Positions 29,632 to 38,479 of a stretch of DNA of 64,000 nt are shown piece by piece. The DNA is from Vibrio pomeroyi (GTDB taxonomy: Bacteria > Pseudomonadota > Gammaproteobacteria > Enterobacterales > Vibrionaceae), in the NCBI RefSeq assembly GCF_024347595.1, contig NZ_AP025506.1, positions 496,001 through 560,000 of the forward strand. The letters run 5' to 3'. The notes beneath the pieces were generated by a model. It did not search any database. It saw only the letters and a program-made list of their open reading frames with translations, and was not told the DNA's origin. A program made the translations under genes and the position numbers. How positions within the stretch are numbered: position 1 is the stretch's first letter; each line of letters begins with the position of its first letter.

Positions 29632-30945
29632 GTGAAACAGAGTCTAAAACTAACAGATATAATGGCATTGGGCTTTATGCTTTTTGCGTTTTTCTTGGGT
29701 GCGGGTAACATCATCTTCCCACCTCTAGCTGGCCAATTGGCTGGTGACCACTTTCTTCCAGCTATGTCTGGTTTTCTGCTGACTGCCGTTGGTCTGCCGT
29801 TAATCACAATCGTAGCCGTTGCTGTCGCTGGTGGCTCTTGGGGTCATCTAACCAAAGATCTTCCTAAGCAAGCAGCAACCATCATGGCTGTGCTGATCTT
29901 CATCATTATCGGTCCTGCATTTGCTGCACCACGTACCGGTCTTGTTGCTTATGAGATGGCGGTGAAACCGTTCTTCATCGATGCCTCTCAAGCTCACCTC
30001 ACTCTTTTTTCGATTGCCTTTTTTGTAGTAGCGATGTTCTTCTCATGGTCGCAAGGTAAGCTTATCGATGTAATCGGCAAGGTACTGACACCTGCACTAT
30101 TCGTTGGCTTAGTTGTACTGGCGATTGCTGTATTCGTTAACCCTCAAGGCGACGTCCTTGCGGCTCACGGTGAGTACATCACTCAACCACTGACCAAAGG
30201 TTTCCTTGAAGGCTACAACACCATGGATACTTTTGCTTCTCTGATGTTTGGTATGCTGATTGTTGACGCGATCCGCAGTAAGGGCATTACAGACCGCGCA
30301 GCGACGACTAAGTATCTGATCAGCGCAGGTTGTATTGCAGCTGCTGGTCTAGCGTTTGTTTACATCTCTCTGTTCTTCCTAGGCGCAACAAGTGCAACAG
30401 TAGCAGCGGGTGCGGACAATGGCGGTGCTATCTTAAGCCTATACGTTCAATCTTTGTTTGGTCCTTCTGGTCAACTAGTGCTTTCTGTGATCGTACTATT
30501 GGCGTGTCTAACCACAGCGATTGGCCTTGTATCAGCATGTTCTGATTACTTCAGCTCGCTAACGCCTCTGTCTTACAAGACTTGGGTAATCATTAACGGT
30601 GTCGCTTGTGCAACCGTAGCGAACGTTGGTCTTTCTCAGCTGATTTCCCTGTCTGTACCAGTACTGTTTGCACTTTACCCAGTCGCTATCGCTCTAGTAG
30701 CACTTACGTTCTTGCGTAGCCGCTTCCCTAATCCAAAAGCGGCTTACCGCGTGGTGGTATTAGTGTCTCTACTGTTTGCTCTAATTGATGGCGCTAAAGT
30801 AGCGGGTGTGGATGTATCTGCACTGAAGATGCTGCCACTGTTTGAGATCGGCATGGGTTGGTTACTACCAACAACTGCAGCAATCATCTGTATGTTCTTT
30901 GTTGGTAAATCAACAGAGCAAGAGATGGCAGAAGAGACGGTTTAA
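29632..30945 (+). CDS. brnQ: Branched-chain amino acid:cation symporter BrnQ
   Basis: A 437-residue inner-membrane carrier (LIVCS family) with about twelve hydrophobic helices that takes up leucine, isoleucine and valine with sodium or protons. Diagnostic segments are MLFAFFLGAGNIIFPPLAGQ near the N-terminus, IIIGPAFAAPRTGLVAYEM, GYNTMDTFASLMFG and LLACLTTAIGLVSACSDYF. The start is GTG with TAAGGA upstream. It is a single gene closed by its own strong terminator. Confidence 0.94.
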   Translation: MKQSLKLTDIMALGFMLFAFFLGAGNIIFPPLAGQLAGDHFLPAMSGFLLTAVGLPLITIVAVAVAGGSWGHLTKDLPKQAATIMAVLIFIIIGPAFAAPRTGLVAYEMAVKPFFIDASQAHLTLFSIAFFVVAMFFSWSQGKLIDVIGKVLTPALFVGLVVLAIAVFVNPQGDVLAAHGEYITQPLTKGFLEGYNTMDTFASLMFGMLIVDAIRSKGITDRAATTKYLISAGCIAAAGLAFVYISLFFLGATSATVAAGADNGGAILSLYVQSLFGPSGQLVLSVIVLLACLTTAIGLVSACSDYFSSLTPLSYKTWVIINGVACATVANVGLSQLISLSVPVLFALYPVAIALVALTFLRSRFPNPKAAYRVVVLVSLLFALIDGAKVAGVDVSALKMLPLFEIGMGWLLPTTAAIICMFFVGKSTEQEMAEETV

Positions 30946-30978
30946 TCTTTCCGTTGAGATTAAATAGTCACTAGACAT

Positions 30979-31018
30979 AGAAAAGGCCTCATTACTTCGC
31001 AGTAATGAGGCCTTTTTG
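30979..31018. terminator. Bidirectional terminator between brnQ and fldB
   Basis: A 16-bp stem with arms GGCCTCATTACT/AGTAATGAGGCC and a TCGC loop, with A- and T-runs on either side, is shared by the convergent genes. Confidence 0.94.
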
Positions 31019-31066
31019 TATTCTGTGTGTTTCTATACGAACAGCTCTTCGAGAGCGAATATGCGC

Positions 31067-31588
31067 TTATAGCTTTTCGCTGTACTCAACCAGAACTTGT
31101 TCTACCCAGCTTGCGATACGATCGTCGCTGAGTTCGTATTGTGAATCTTCATCAAGCGCCAAACCAACGAATTGTGATTGGTCTTCGGTGAGAGCTTTAG
31201 ACGCTTCGAACTCGTAGCTGTCATCGTTTGGCCAGAAGCCAACAAACTCTGCACCAGCGGTTTTCAGTTCGTCATGCAATAGACCCATCGCATCTAAGAA
31301 CCATTCGCCGTAACCTTCTTGGTCACCCAAACCAAACAGTGCCACAACCTTGCCTTTAACTGGCGTTGTCGCGATGTCGTCCCACAGTTCATTCCAATCT
31401 TCTTGGATTTCACCGAAGTCCCATGTTGAGATGCCCAATAACAAAAGGTCGTAGTCTGCCATCAATGAGAGAGGGGTTTCTTTCACGTTATGGATATCAA
31501 CTAGGTCTTCACCAATAATGCCGCGAATCTTTTCTGCTGCCATTTCTGTGTAGCAGGTGGTTGAGCCGTAAAATAATCCAATTTTCAT
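31067..31588 (-). CDS. fldB: Flavodoxin FldB
   Basis: A 173-residue long-chain flavodoxin, the length of E. coli FldB. The FMN phosphate loop [16 protein letters not shown] (residues 3-18) and the FMN-stacking loops [12 protein letters not shown] and [16 protein letters not shown] are visible. Flavodoxins shuttle electrons to biosynthetic or repair enzymes; FldB belongs to the oxidative-stress set in E. coli. The divergent neighbour is xerD, exactly as in E. coli (fldB-xerD-dsbC-recJ-prfB-lysS), which supports FldB over FldA. Confidence 0.92.
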   Translation of the reverse strand: MKIGLFYGSTTCYTEMAAEKIRGIIGEDLVDIHNVKETPLSLMADYDLLLLGISTWDFGEIQEDWNELWDDIATTPVKGKVVALFGLGDQEGYGEWFLDAMGLLHDELKTAGAEFVGFWPNDDSYEFEASKALTEDQSQFVGLALDEDSQYELSDDRIASWVEQVLVEYSEKL

Positions 31589-31738
31589 AGCAAACGTTCG
31601 ATTTTAATTTCAGATGGCGAATTCTAACCATAAATCGACTTCGATTGCAGCGATTATCCGCTCAAGTCGTAATTTTTATGGCATTCATATTTGCTCTGGC
31701 ATACTCTCAAAACAGTTTCCAATATTGTGAGTAACACT

Positions 31739-32653
31739 ATGCAGTCGCCTCAAGGGCAGAGCGCAGACCACGGTCTAGTTGAACAGTTTTTAGATGCTAT
31801 GTGGATGGAGCGAGGGTTATCTGAGAATACGCTTGTCTCGTATCGTACCGATTTGTCCAAGCTACTTACCTGGATGGAACAGCACAATTACCGCCTCGAT
31901 TTCATTAGCCTTTCAGGGCTACAAGATTATCAAGGCTGGTTAGCCGACGCTGATTTTAAGCAGACTTCTCGTGCTCGCATGTTGTCGGCAATTCGTCGCC
32001 TGTTTCAATATTTGCACCGTGAGAAAATCCGAGCGGACGACCCAAGCGCTTTATTGATCAGTCCTAAGTTGCCACAGCGCTTACCAAAAGATTTGAGCGA
32101 AGAACAAGTGGACGCCTTACTCGATGCGCCAGATCCGAACGATCCTATCGAGCTTCGCGATAAAGCCATGCTTGAGTTACTCTATGCAACCGGCTTACGT
32201 GTGACTGAACTGGTTAGTTTGACGATGGAAAACATAAGCCTAAGACAAGGCGTGGTGCGTGTTATTGGTAAGGGCGGAAAAGAGCGCTTGGTGCCAATGG
32301 GCGAAAATGCCGTGGATTGGATCGAGACTTTTATTGAACAAGGTCGTCCGCAGTTGCTTGGTGAAAACAGTTCAGACGTGGTTTTTCCAAGTAAGCGCGC
32401 CAAGCAAATGACCCGTCAGACGTTCTGGTACCGTATTAAGCATTACTCGGTTATCGCAGGTATCGATACTGAATTGTTGTCACCGCACGTATTAAGACAT
32501 GCTTTTGCTACGCATTTACTGAACTATGGCGCAGATCTCAGGGTCGTACAGATGTTGCTTGGGCATAGTGACTTATCGACAACCCAAATTTATACTCACG
32601 TGGCGACTGAAAGGCTGAAGCAAATTCACGCGCAGCATCACCCTCGTGCTTAA
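31739..32653 (+). CDS. xerD: Site-specific tyrosine recombinase XerD
   Basis: XerD acts with XerC at dif to resolve chromosome dimers at division under FtsK control. The 304-residue protein has an N-terminal core-binding domain (about 10-105) and a C-terminal catalytic domain with the full active set: Arg in ATGLRVTELV, Lys in GKGGKERLV, HxxR in LSPHVLRHAFATH, His in LLGHSDLSTTQ and the nucleophile Tyr in IYTHV. I chose the ATG at 31739; the upstream TTG/GTG alternatives are unsupported. dsbC follows after 26 bases, suggesting cotranscription. Confidence 0.96.
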   Translation: MQSPQGQSADHGLVEQFLDAMWMERGLSENTLVSYRTDLSKLLTWMEQHNYRLDFISLSGLQDYQGWLADADFKQTSRARMLSAIRRLFQYLHREKIRADDPSALLISPKLPQRLPKDLSEEQVDALLDAPDPNDPIELRDKAMLELLYATGLRVTELVSLTMENISLRQGVVRVIGKGGKERLVPMGENAVDWIETFIEQGRPQLLGENSSDVVFPSKRAKQMTRQTFWYRIKHYSVIAGIDTELLSPHVLRHAFATHLLNYGADLRVVQMLLGHSDLSTTQIYTHVATERLKQIHAQHHPRA

Positions 32654-32679
32654 ATCCATTTATTTTTAAGGTGAACTTA

Positions 32680-33459
32680 ATGAGCGTATTACGCCGTCTT
32701 CCTCTATTAGCGCTTCCTCTGATGATTACTGCATGTAACGCATCAGAAGCTAAAGTAGAACAAACATCAACAGCCGCAGAAGTTGCTCCAGCTCAAGCGA
32801 TTGATACAGCAGCGTTAACTAAGCGTTTTGAGAAAATCGGTATCAAAGTTGATAAGATCGTTCCTTCAGATATCGATGGTCTGTTAGAGATTCAAACCAA
32901 CAGCGGCATTATCTTCTCTTCTCCAAAAGGTGATCACTTTCTAGCGGGCACACTTTACTCTTTGGATGAGAATGGCAAATTCAGTGATGTATTGGCTGAG
33001 CGACAAGCGCCGCTTAATGCTGAAAAAGTAGCAGCACTGTCAGATACGGTTATCGAATATAAAGCGGATAACGAAAAGCACGTGGTGACTGTGTTTACGG
33101 ATATTACGTGTGGTTACTGTGTTCGTTTGCACAGCCAAATGCAAGGCTACAACGACTTAGGAATTACCGTTCGTTACATGGCTTACCCGCGCCAAGGTGC
33201 TACGGGTCAAGTTGCAGACCAAATGGCAGCGATTTGGGCTTCTGAAGATCCAAAAGCAGCAATGCACAATGCGAAGGTGGAACGTCAGATGCCAGCATCA
33301 GGTAAAGACCTTGCTGAGCAGAAACAGATCATCGCAAAACAATACCAACTAGGCCGTGAGCTTGGTATCAATGGTACGCCAGCTATCGTATTAGAAAGTG
33401 GTGAGTTGGTGAGTGGTTACTTACCGCCAGCACAACTGCTTCAACGTTTAGAGCAATAA
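32680..33459 (+). CDS. dsbC: Thiol:disulfide interchange protein DsbC, with a lipoprotein-type signal
   Basis: DsbC is a dimeric disulfide isomerase of the cell envelope. The 259-residue protein has an N-terminal dimerisation domain (about 45-110) and a thioredoxin-fold domain with the active site DITCGYCVRLH and the cis-Pro loop GTPAIVL. The reduced state would come from DsbD. Unusually, the signal peptide ends MITAC, matching a lipobox (I-T-A-C), followed by a Ser/Ala/Thr/Glu-rich linker of about 22 residues. E. coli DsbC is soluble in the periplasm, so this copy may be membrane-tethered. The start at ATG 32680 is preferred over an in-frame GTG at 32671. It sits between xerD and recJ, as in E. 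coli. Confidence 0.93.
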   Translation: MSVLRRLPLLALPLMITACNASEAKVEQTSTAAEVAPAQAIDTAALTKRFEKIGIKVDKIVPSDIDGLLEIQTNSGIIFSSPKGDHFLAGTLYSLDENGKFSDVLAERQAPLNAEKVAALSDTVIEYKADNEKHVVTVFTDITCGYCVRLHSQMQGYNDLGITVRYMAYPRQGATGQVADQMAAIWASEDPKAAMHNAKVERQMPASGKDLAEQKQIIAKQYQLGRELGINGTPAIVLESGELVSGYLPPAQLLQRLEQ

Positions 33460-33538
33460 TCTCGTTTTCTTATTGCCAATTTATCCCCCATGTTTTTGAT
33501 TTAAGGAGTGGCCTGATTTATATCGGGCCCATTTTTAT

Positions 33539-35275
33539 ATGATAGAGATCCAACGCCGTCCTGAGGTCGACATTTCAGTTTTACCTGCTCATTTACCTGA
33601 CTTGTTAAAGCGCATCTATGTGAGTCGTGGTATCGACAGTGCTGACCAACTTGAGACTGCTGCGAAAGGCTTGCACTCTTATCAGAAACTGGGCGGTATC
33701 GATGCTGCGGTTGAATTGTTGTTCAACGCGATTCAGCAGCAAAAACGCATCATCATTGTCGGTGACTTTGATGCCGATGGCGCGACCAGTTCAGCGTTAT
33801 CAGTGCTTGCTCTGCGTATGTTGGGCAGCTCTAACGTCGATTATCTGGTCCCAAACCGTTTTGAAGATGGTTATGGCTTGAGCCCTGAGGTTGTCGAACA
33901 GGCAATCGAGCTTGGCGCTGAAGTGATAATGACGGTTGATAACGGGGTATCTTCGATTGAAGGTGTGCGTTTCGCCAAAGAGAAAGGGCTAGAAGTTCTG
34001 GTTACCGACCATCACTTACCGGGCAATGAACTGCCGATGGTTGATGCGATGGTGAACCCGAACCTTGAAAGCTGCGCTTTTCCTTCAAAAGCCTTAGCCG
34101 GTGTAGGAGTTGCGTTCTACCTGATGATGGCGCTGTGCGTTCACATGCGTAAACTGAATTGGTTTGCAGAACGCGGCATGACCGAGCCCAAGTTGATGGA
34201 GCTGATTGACCTTGTGGCATTGGGCACCGTAGCCGATGTGGTGCCACTCGATGAGAACAACCGCATCTTGGTACATCAAGGGTTGCAACGTATTCGTGCG
34301 GGTAAAGCTCGTCCGGGTATTCAAGCCTTGATTGAAATTGCCAAGCGAGACGCTAAGCGTTTAGTTGCTTCTGATTTTGGTTTTGCACTGGGTCCTCGTA
34401 TTAACGCCGCTGGTCGATTGGATGACATGTCGTTTGGTGTTGAACTACTGATGAGCAACAACATCCACGCAGCGCGTCGTATGGCGAGTGAGTTGGATGG
34501 TTTGAACCAGACTCGTAAAGAGATCGAAGAGGGCATGAAGCAAGAAGCGATGGCTTTTTGTGAACGCCTTGAGTTTGGTAAAGACGACCTGCCTTCTGGT
34601 TTGGCTTTATTCCAACGTGATTGGCACCAAGGTGTAATTGGTATCTTGGCTTCGCGTATCAAAGACAAATACCACCGTCCAGTGATTGCATTTGCTGACG
34701 GCGGTGAAGGGACGATCAAAGGTTCGTGCCGTTCGATTCCGGGTTTACACATGCGTGACGCATTAGATCGCATTGATACTCAAAACCCAGGCTTGATTCT
34801 TAAGTTCGGCGGCCATGCGATGGCAGCGGGTTTAAGCATCATGGAAAAAGACTTTGAACGCTTTAGCAAACTGTTCAATGACGTGGTGAAAAAAGAACTG
34901 GGAGAAACGGCACTGAAAGGCATTATCTTGTCTGACGGTGAGTTGCTGCCTGAAGAGTTTTCGATGCACACCGCTGAAACGTTGCGTGCTGGAGGCCCGT
35001 GGGGACAAGCTTTCCCTGAGCCAATCTTCGACGGTGAATTTAAAGTGCTGCACCAAAAGTTGGTGGGTGAAAAGCACCTTAAACTGATGCTTGAGCCGTT
35101 ATACAAAGGTCACCCAACTAATGTGATGATTGATGGTATTGCTTTTAACGTGGATTTGCGTCGCTGGCCTGATGCGTCAGTGAAAACAGTTCACCTTGCG
35201 TTTAAGCTCGATATTAACGAGTTTCGTGGCAACCAATCGCTGCAGTTGATGATTGATCATATCGAAGCTAAATAG
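33539..35275 (+). CDS. recJ: Single-stranded-DNA-specific exonuclease RecJ
   Basis: RecJ degrades single-stranded DNA 5' to 3' in recombination and mismatch repair. The 578-residue length matches E. coli. The DHH phosphoesterase motifs are present: VGDFDADGATSS, MTVDNGVSS, VTDHHLPG with DHH, and the NPNLESCAFPSKALAGVGV block. The DHHA1 domain with RDWHQGVIGILASR, GSCRSIPGLHMRDAL and FGGHAMAAGLS follows, then an OB-fold-like C-terminal part. The ATG lies 79 bases after dsbC, so it could share the upstream transcript. Confidence 0.96.
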   Translation: MIEIQRRPEVDISVLPAHLPDLLKRIYVSRGIDSADQLETAAKGLHSYQKLGGIDAAVELLFNAIQQQKRIIIVGDFDADGATSSALSVLALRMLGSSNVDYLVPNRFEDGYGLSPEVVEQAIELGAEVIMTVDNGVSSIEGVRFAKEKGLEVLVTDHHLPGNELPMVDAMVNPNLESCAFPSKALAGVGVAFYLMMALCVHMRKLNWFAERGMTEPKLMELIDLVALGTVADVVPLDENNRILVHQGLQRIRAGKARPGIQALIEIAKRDAKRLVASDFGFALGPRINAAGRLDDMSFGVELLMSNNIHAARRMASELDGLNQTRKEIEEGMKQEAMAFCERLEFGKDDLPSGLALFQRDWHQGVIGILASRIKDKYHRPVIAFADGGEGTIKGSCRSIPGLHMRDALDRIDTQNPGLILKFGGHAMAAGLSIMEKDFERFSKLFNDVVKKELGETALKGIILSDGELLPEEFSMHTAETLRAGGPWGQAFPEPIFDGEFKVLHQKLVGEKHLKLMLEPLYKGHPTNVMIDGIAFNVDLRRWPDASVKTVHLAFKLDINEFRGNQSLQLMIDHIEAK

Positions 35276-35511
35276 CCGATTTTTGGCTGAATAATGTTAA
35301 ACATTTAGCGCTAAATTCAACAAGCTCTGTACATAATGCAGGGCTTGTTTTCCTTCCAGTGATTGCCTGAATGGCATGATTTCCCCAGTGTTCAAAATTA
35401 TATTCTTCTAAGTGATTGAATCTTGTTTCGAACCCCAAAAATTTCTGTATCTCCGTCACACTTTTGAGTACAATTCTCCGGTTAAATTCTACTCATAAAT
35501 GATGAGCTAAA

Positions 35512-36610
35512 ATGTTTGAAATCAATCCTATAAAAAACCGTCTGCAGGATGTGTCTGAGCGCACAAATATCCTGAGGGGGTATCTTTGACTATGACGCTA
35601 AGCAAGAGCGTCTAGAAGAAGTAAACGCAGAATTAGAACAACCGGATGTATGGAACGAACCTGAGCGTGCTCAAGCGCTAGGTAAAGAACGTTCTGCATT
35701 GGAAGCGGTAGTAGAAACGATCGACCAACTTGACCAAGGTGTTGAGGATGTTGATGGCCTATTAGAGCTTGCGGTTGAAGAAGAAGATCAAGAAACGTTT
35801 GACGAAATTGAACCAGAGCTGGCTGAGCTAGAAGCTAAACTAGAGAAGCTGGAATTCCGTCGTATGTTCTCTGGTGATCACGATGCATCAGATTGCTACA
35901 TCGATCTGCAGTCAGGCTCGGGCGGTACAGAAGCTCAAGACTGGACTTCAATGATGTTGCGTATGTACTTACGTTGGGCAGATTCGAAAGGCTTCAAAAC
36001 TGAAGTTATTGAAGTGTCTGATGGTGATGTTGCAGGCCTTAAAGGCGCAACGGTACGTATTTCTGGTGAGTACGCTTACGGTTGGTTACGCACAGAGACA
36101 GGTGTTCACCGTCTAGTTCGTAAGTCGCCATTTGACTCAAGTGGTCGTCGTCATACTTCGTTTGCATCTGCGTTTATCTATCCAGAGATTGATGACAACA
36201 TTACGATCGACATTAATCCTTCTGACTTACGTATCGACGTATACCGTGCCTCTGGCGCTGGTGGTCAGCACGTAAACACCACTGAATCGGCGGTACGTAT
36301 TACTCACGTTCCAACCAACACCGTGGTTCAATGTCAGAATGACCGTTCGCAGCATAAGAACAAAGATCAAGCGATGAAGCAGCTACGTGCTAAGCTTTTT
36401 GAACTTGAGATTCAAAAACAAAATGCTGAAAAACAGGCGAGCGAAGAAACGAAATCAGACATCGGTTGGGGCAGTCAGATCCGCTCTTACGTACTGGATG
36501 ATTCTCGTATCAAAGATTTACGCACCGGCATCGAAAACCGTAATACTCAAGCGGTTCTTGACGGTGACTTAGACAAATTTATTGAAGCTAGCCTGAAATC
36601 AGGTCTGTAA
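35512..36610 (+). CDS. prfB: Peptide chain release factor 2, with +1 programmed frameshift
   Basis: RF2 releases peptides at UGA and UAA. The gene needs a +1 shift: codons 1-25 from ATG 35512 run to an in-frame TGA at 35587-35589, and the second part continues from GAC at 35588, giving 365 residues, the E. coli length. The shift site CTT TGA C with the Shine-Dalgarno-like AGGGGG just upstream is identical in layout to the known autoregulatory site. The protein has the stop-codon tripeptide SPF (KSPFDSSG) and the catalytic GGQ ([10 protein letters not shown]). The residue before SGAGGQ is Ala, as in most bacteria, rather than the weakening Thr246 of E. coli K-12. lysS follows after 80 bases. 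Confidence 0.96.
35575..35590 (+). promoter_or_regulatory. prfB programmed frameshift site
   Basis: AGGGGG, a short spacer and CTT TGA C make the classic RF2 autoregulatory slip site. When RF2 is scarce, the ribosome pauses at TGA and slips +1 on CTT, assisted by the internal Shine-Dalgarno. Confidence 0.96.
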
Positions 36611-36690
36611 GCTAACCAAGTATATTTGTAAAAATGCCTATATTTGCAAAGATATAGCGGTCCAAATTATAAAAGCAGGGTACATCTCTA

Positions 36691-38208
36691 ATGACTGATG
36701 CTGTTCAAAACGAAAACGTACAAGAAGAAAACAAATTAATTGCTGAGCGTCGTAGCAAGCTGGATCACATCCGCCAAAACTGCAAAGCAAATGGTCACCC
36801 AAATGATTTCCGTCGTGAGCATCTAGCTGGCGATCTTCAAGCGGAATTCGGTGAGAAGACTAAGGAAGAGCTAGAAGAGCTTAACCACATCGTTGCGATC
36901 GCTGGTCGTGTTATGGCGAAGCGTGGTCCATTCCTTGCGATTCAAGAAACTTCTGGTCGTATCCAAACATACGCAGCGAAAGACGTACAAAAAGTACTGA
37001 AAGAGAAGTACCAAGGCCTAGATATCGGTGACATCATCGGTGTTAAAGGTGCGCTTCACAAATCAGGTAAAGGCGACCTTTACGTGAACATGGAAGAGTT
37101 TGAACTGCTGACTAAAGCACTTCGCCCTCTACCAGAGAAGTTCCACGGTCTAACTGACCAAGAGATGCGTTACCGTCAGCGTTACGTTGACCTAATCGTG
37201 AACGAAGATTCTCGCAATGCATTCATCGTGCGTTCTAAGCTTGTATCTTCAATCCGTAACTTCATGAGCGCTAAAGGTTACCTAGAAGTTGAAACGCCAA
37301 TGATGCACGTGATCCCTGGTGGTGCGACTGCACGTCCATTCATCACTCACCACAATGCACTAGACATCGACATGTACCTACGTGTTGCACCTGAGCTTTA
37401 CCTTAAGCGTCTAGTTGTGGGTGGTTTTGACCGTGTATTCGAGATCAACCGTAACTTCCGTAACGAAGGTCTGTCTCCACGTCACAACCCAGAATTCACA
37501 ATGATGGAATTCTACCAAGCGTACTCTGACTACAAAGACCTTATGGATCTGACTGAAGAGATGCTAAGCACGGCAGCAATGGACGTTCTTGGTTCAACTT
37601 CTATGCCTTACGGTGACGAAACCGTTGAGTTCGGTGGCACTTACGCTCGTATGAGCATGTTCGATGCAATCAAACACTACAACCCTGAGCACGCTGAGAT
37701 TCAAGCGCTAACAGAAGCAGACCTACAAGACCGTGAGAAGATGGTAGCTATCGCTAAATCTGTACACGTAGACGTAGAAACGTTCTGGACATGTGGTCAG
37801 CTTCTTGAAGAGATCTTTGGTGAAACGGCTGAGCCTCAGCTAATTCAACCAACGTTCATCACTGGCTACCCAGCGGACATCTCTCCTCTAGCTCGTCGTA
37901 GCGATGACAACCCGTTCTTCACAGACCGTTTTGAATTCTTCATCGGTGGCCGTGAAGTAGCGAATGGCTTCTCTGAGCTTAACGATGCTCAAGACCAAGA
38001 CGAGCGTTTTAAAGCGCAAGTTAACGCGAAAGACGCGGGTGATGACGAAGCGATGTACTACGATGCAGACTACATTACTGCACTAGAACACGGCCTACCG
38101 CCAACAGCGGGTCAAGGTATCGGTATCGACCGTCTAGCTATGCTATTTACAAACACGCACACAATCCGTGACGTGATCTTGTTCCCGGCAATGCGTCCAC
38201 AAGCGTAA
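36691..38208 (+). CDS. lysS: Lysyl-tRNA synthetase, class II
   Basis: Charges tRNA(Lys). The 505-residue protein has an N-terminal OB-fold anticodon-binding domain (about 65-175) followed by the class II core with motif 1 around [18 protein letters not shown], motif 2 [20 protein letters not shown] and motif 3 [11 protein letters not shown]. It follows prfB as in E. coli and is closed by a terminator. No T-box or other leader is seen in the 80-base gap. Confidence 0.97.
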   Translation: MTDAVQNENVQEENKLIAERRSKLDHIRQNCKANGHPNDFRREHLAGDLQAEFGEKTKEELEELNHIVAIAGRVMAKRGPFLAIQETSGRIQTYAAKDVQKVLKEKYQGLDIGDIIGVKGALHKSGKGDLYVNMEEFELLTKALRPLPEKFHGLTDQEMRYRQRYVDLIVNEDSRNAFIVRSKLVSSIRNFMSAKGYLEVETPMMHVIPGGATARPFITHHNALDIDMYLRVAPELYLKRLVVGGFDRVFEINRNFRNEGLSPRHNPEFTMMEFYQAYSDYKDLMDLTEEMLSTAAMDVLGSTSMPYGDETVEFGGTYARMSMFDAIKHYNPEHAEIQALTEADLQDREKMVAIAKSVHVDVETFWTCGQLLEEIFGETAEPQLIQPTFITGYPADISPLARRSDDNPFFTDRFEFFIGGREVANGFSELNDAQDQDERFKAQVNAKDAGDDEAMYYDADYITALEHGLPPTAGQGIGIDRLAMLFTNTHTIRDVILFPAMRPQA

Positions 38209-38242
38209 TTTTCGCTTAAGGGTCGTAGCAGCCCATAAAATT

Positions 38243-38270
38243 AAAAAGCCGCCTTCGGGTGGCTTTTTCT
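38243..38270 (+). terminator. Terminator of prfB-lysS
   Basis: An AAAAAGCC/GGCTTTTT stem extended by CC/GG with a TTCG tetraloop, ending in a T-run. Confidence 0.9.
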
Positions 38271-38333
38271 GTTTTTGTCCTCCAAAACCTAACCTGTACC
38301 GCACTCTTGATTCGAAAAATCATTATTTCTGAC

Positions 38334-38376
38334 ATAGTCTTACTATTGAGACAAAAAATCTAAGATAGTCTCACTA
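38334..38376 (+). promoter_or_regulatory. Direct repeat upstream of vpsR, possible operator
   Basis: The 12-mer ATAGTCTYACTA occurs at 38334-38345 and again at 38365-38376, spaced 31 bp or about three helical turns. An inverted pair TGAGAC/GTCTCA lies between and over them. It is about 105 to 145 bases before the vpsR start, where an activator or repressor dimer could bind. No factor is assigned. Confidence 0.4.
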
Positions 38377-38479
38377 CTATACGTCTCTGCGCTGAATACG
38401 ATCTCGTGGCATTTTGTCGAACGATGAAGCAGTGACTCGTATTAGCCTGATTTAAATAAAAATAGAATAAGGAAGAAGG

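Noticed and set aside
34321..34773. 150-codon open frame antisense to recJ
   Set aside because: Shadow frame within a strongly conserved gene, with no start signals.
35268..35459. 63-codon minus-strand frame between recJ and prfB
   Set aside because: No ribosome site, no recognisable sequence, and it overlaps the recJ 3' end and the prfB promoter region.
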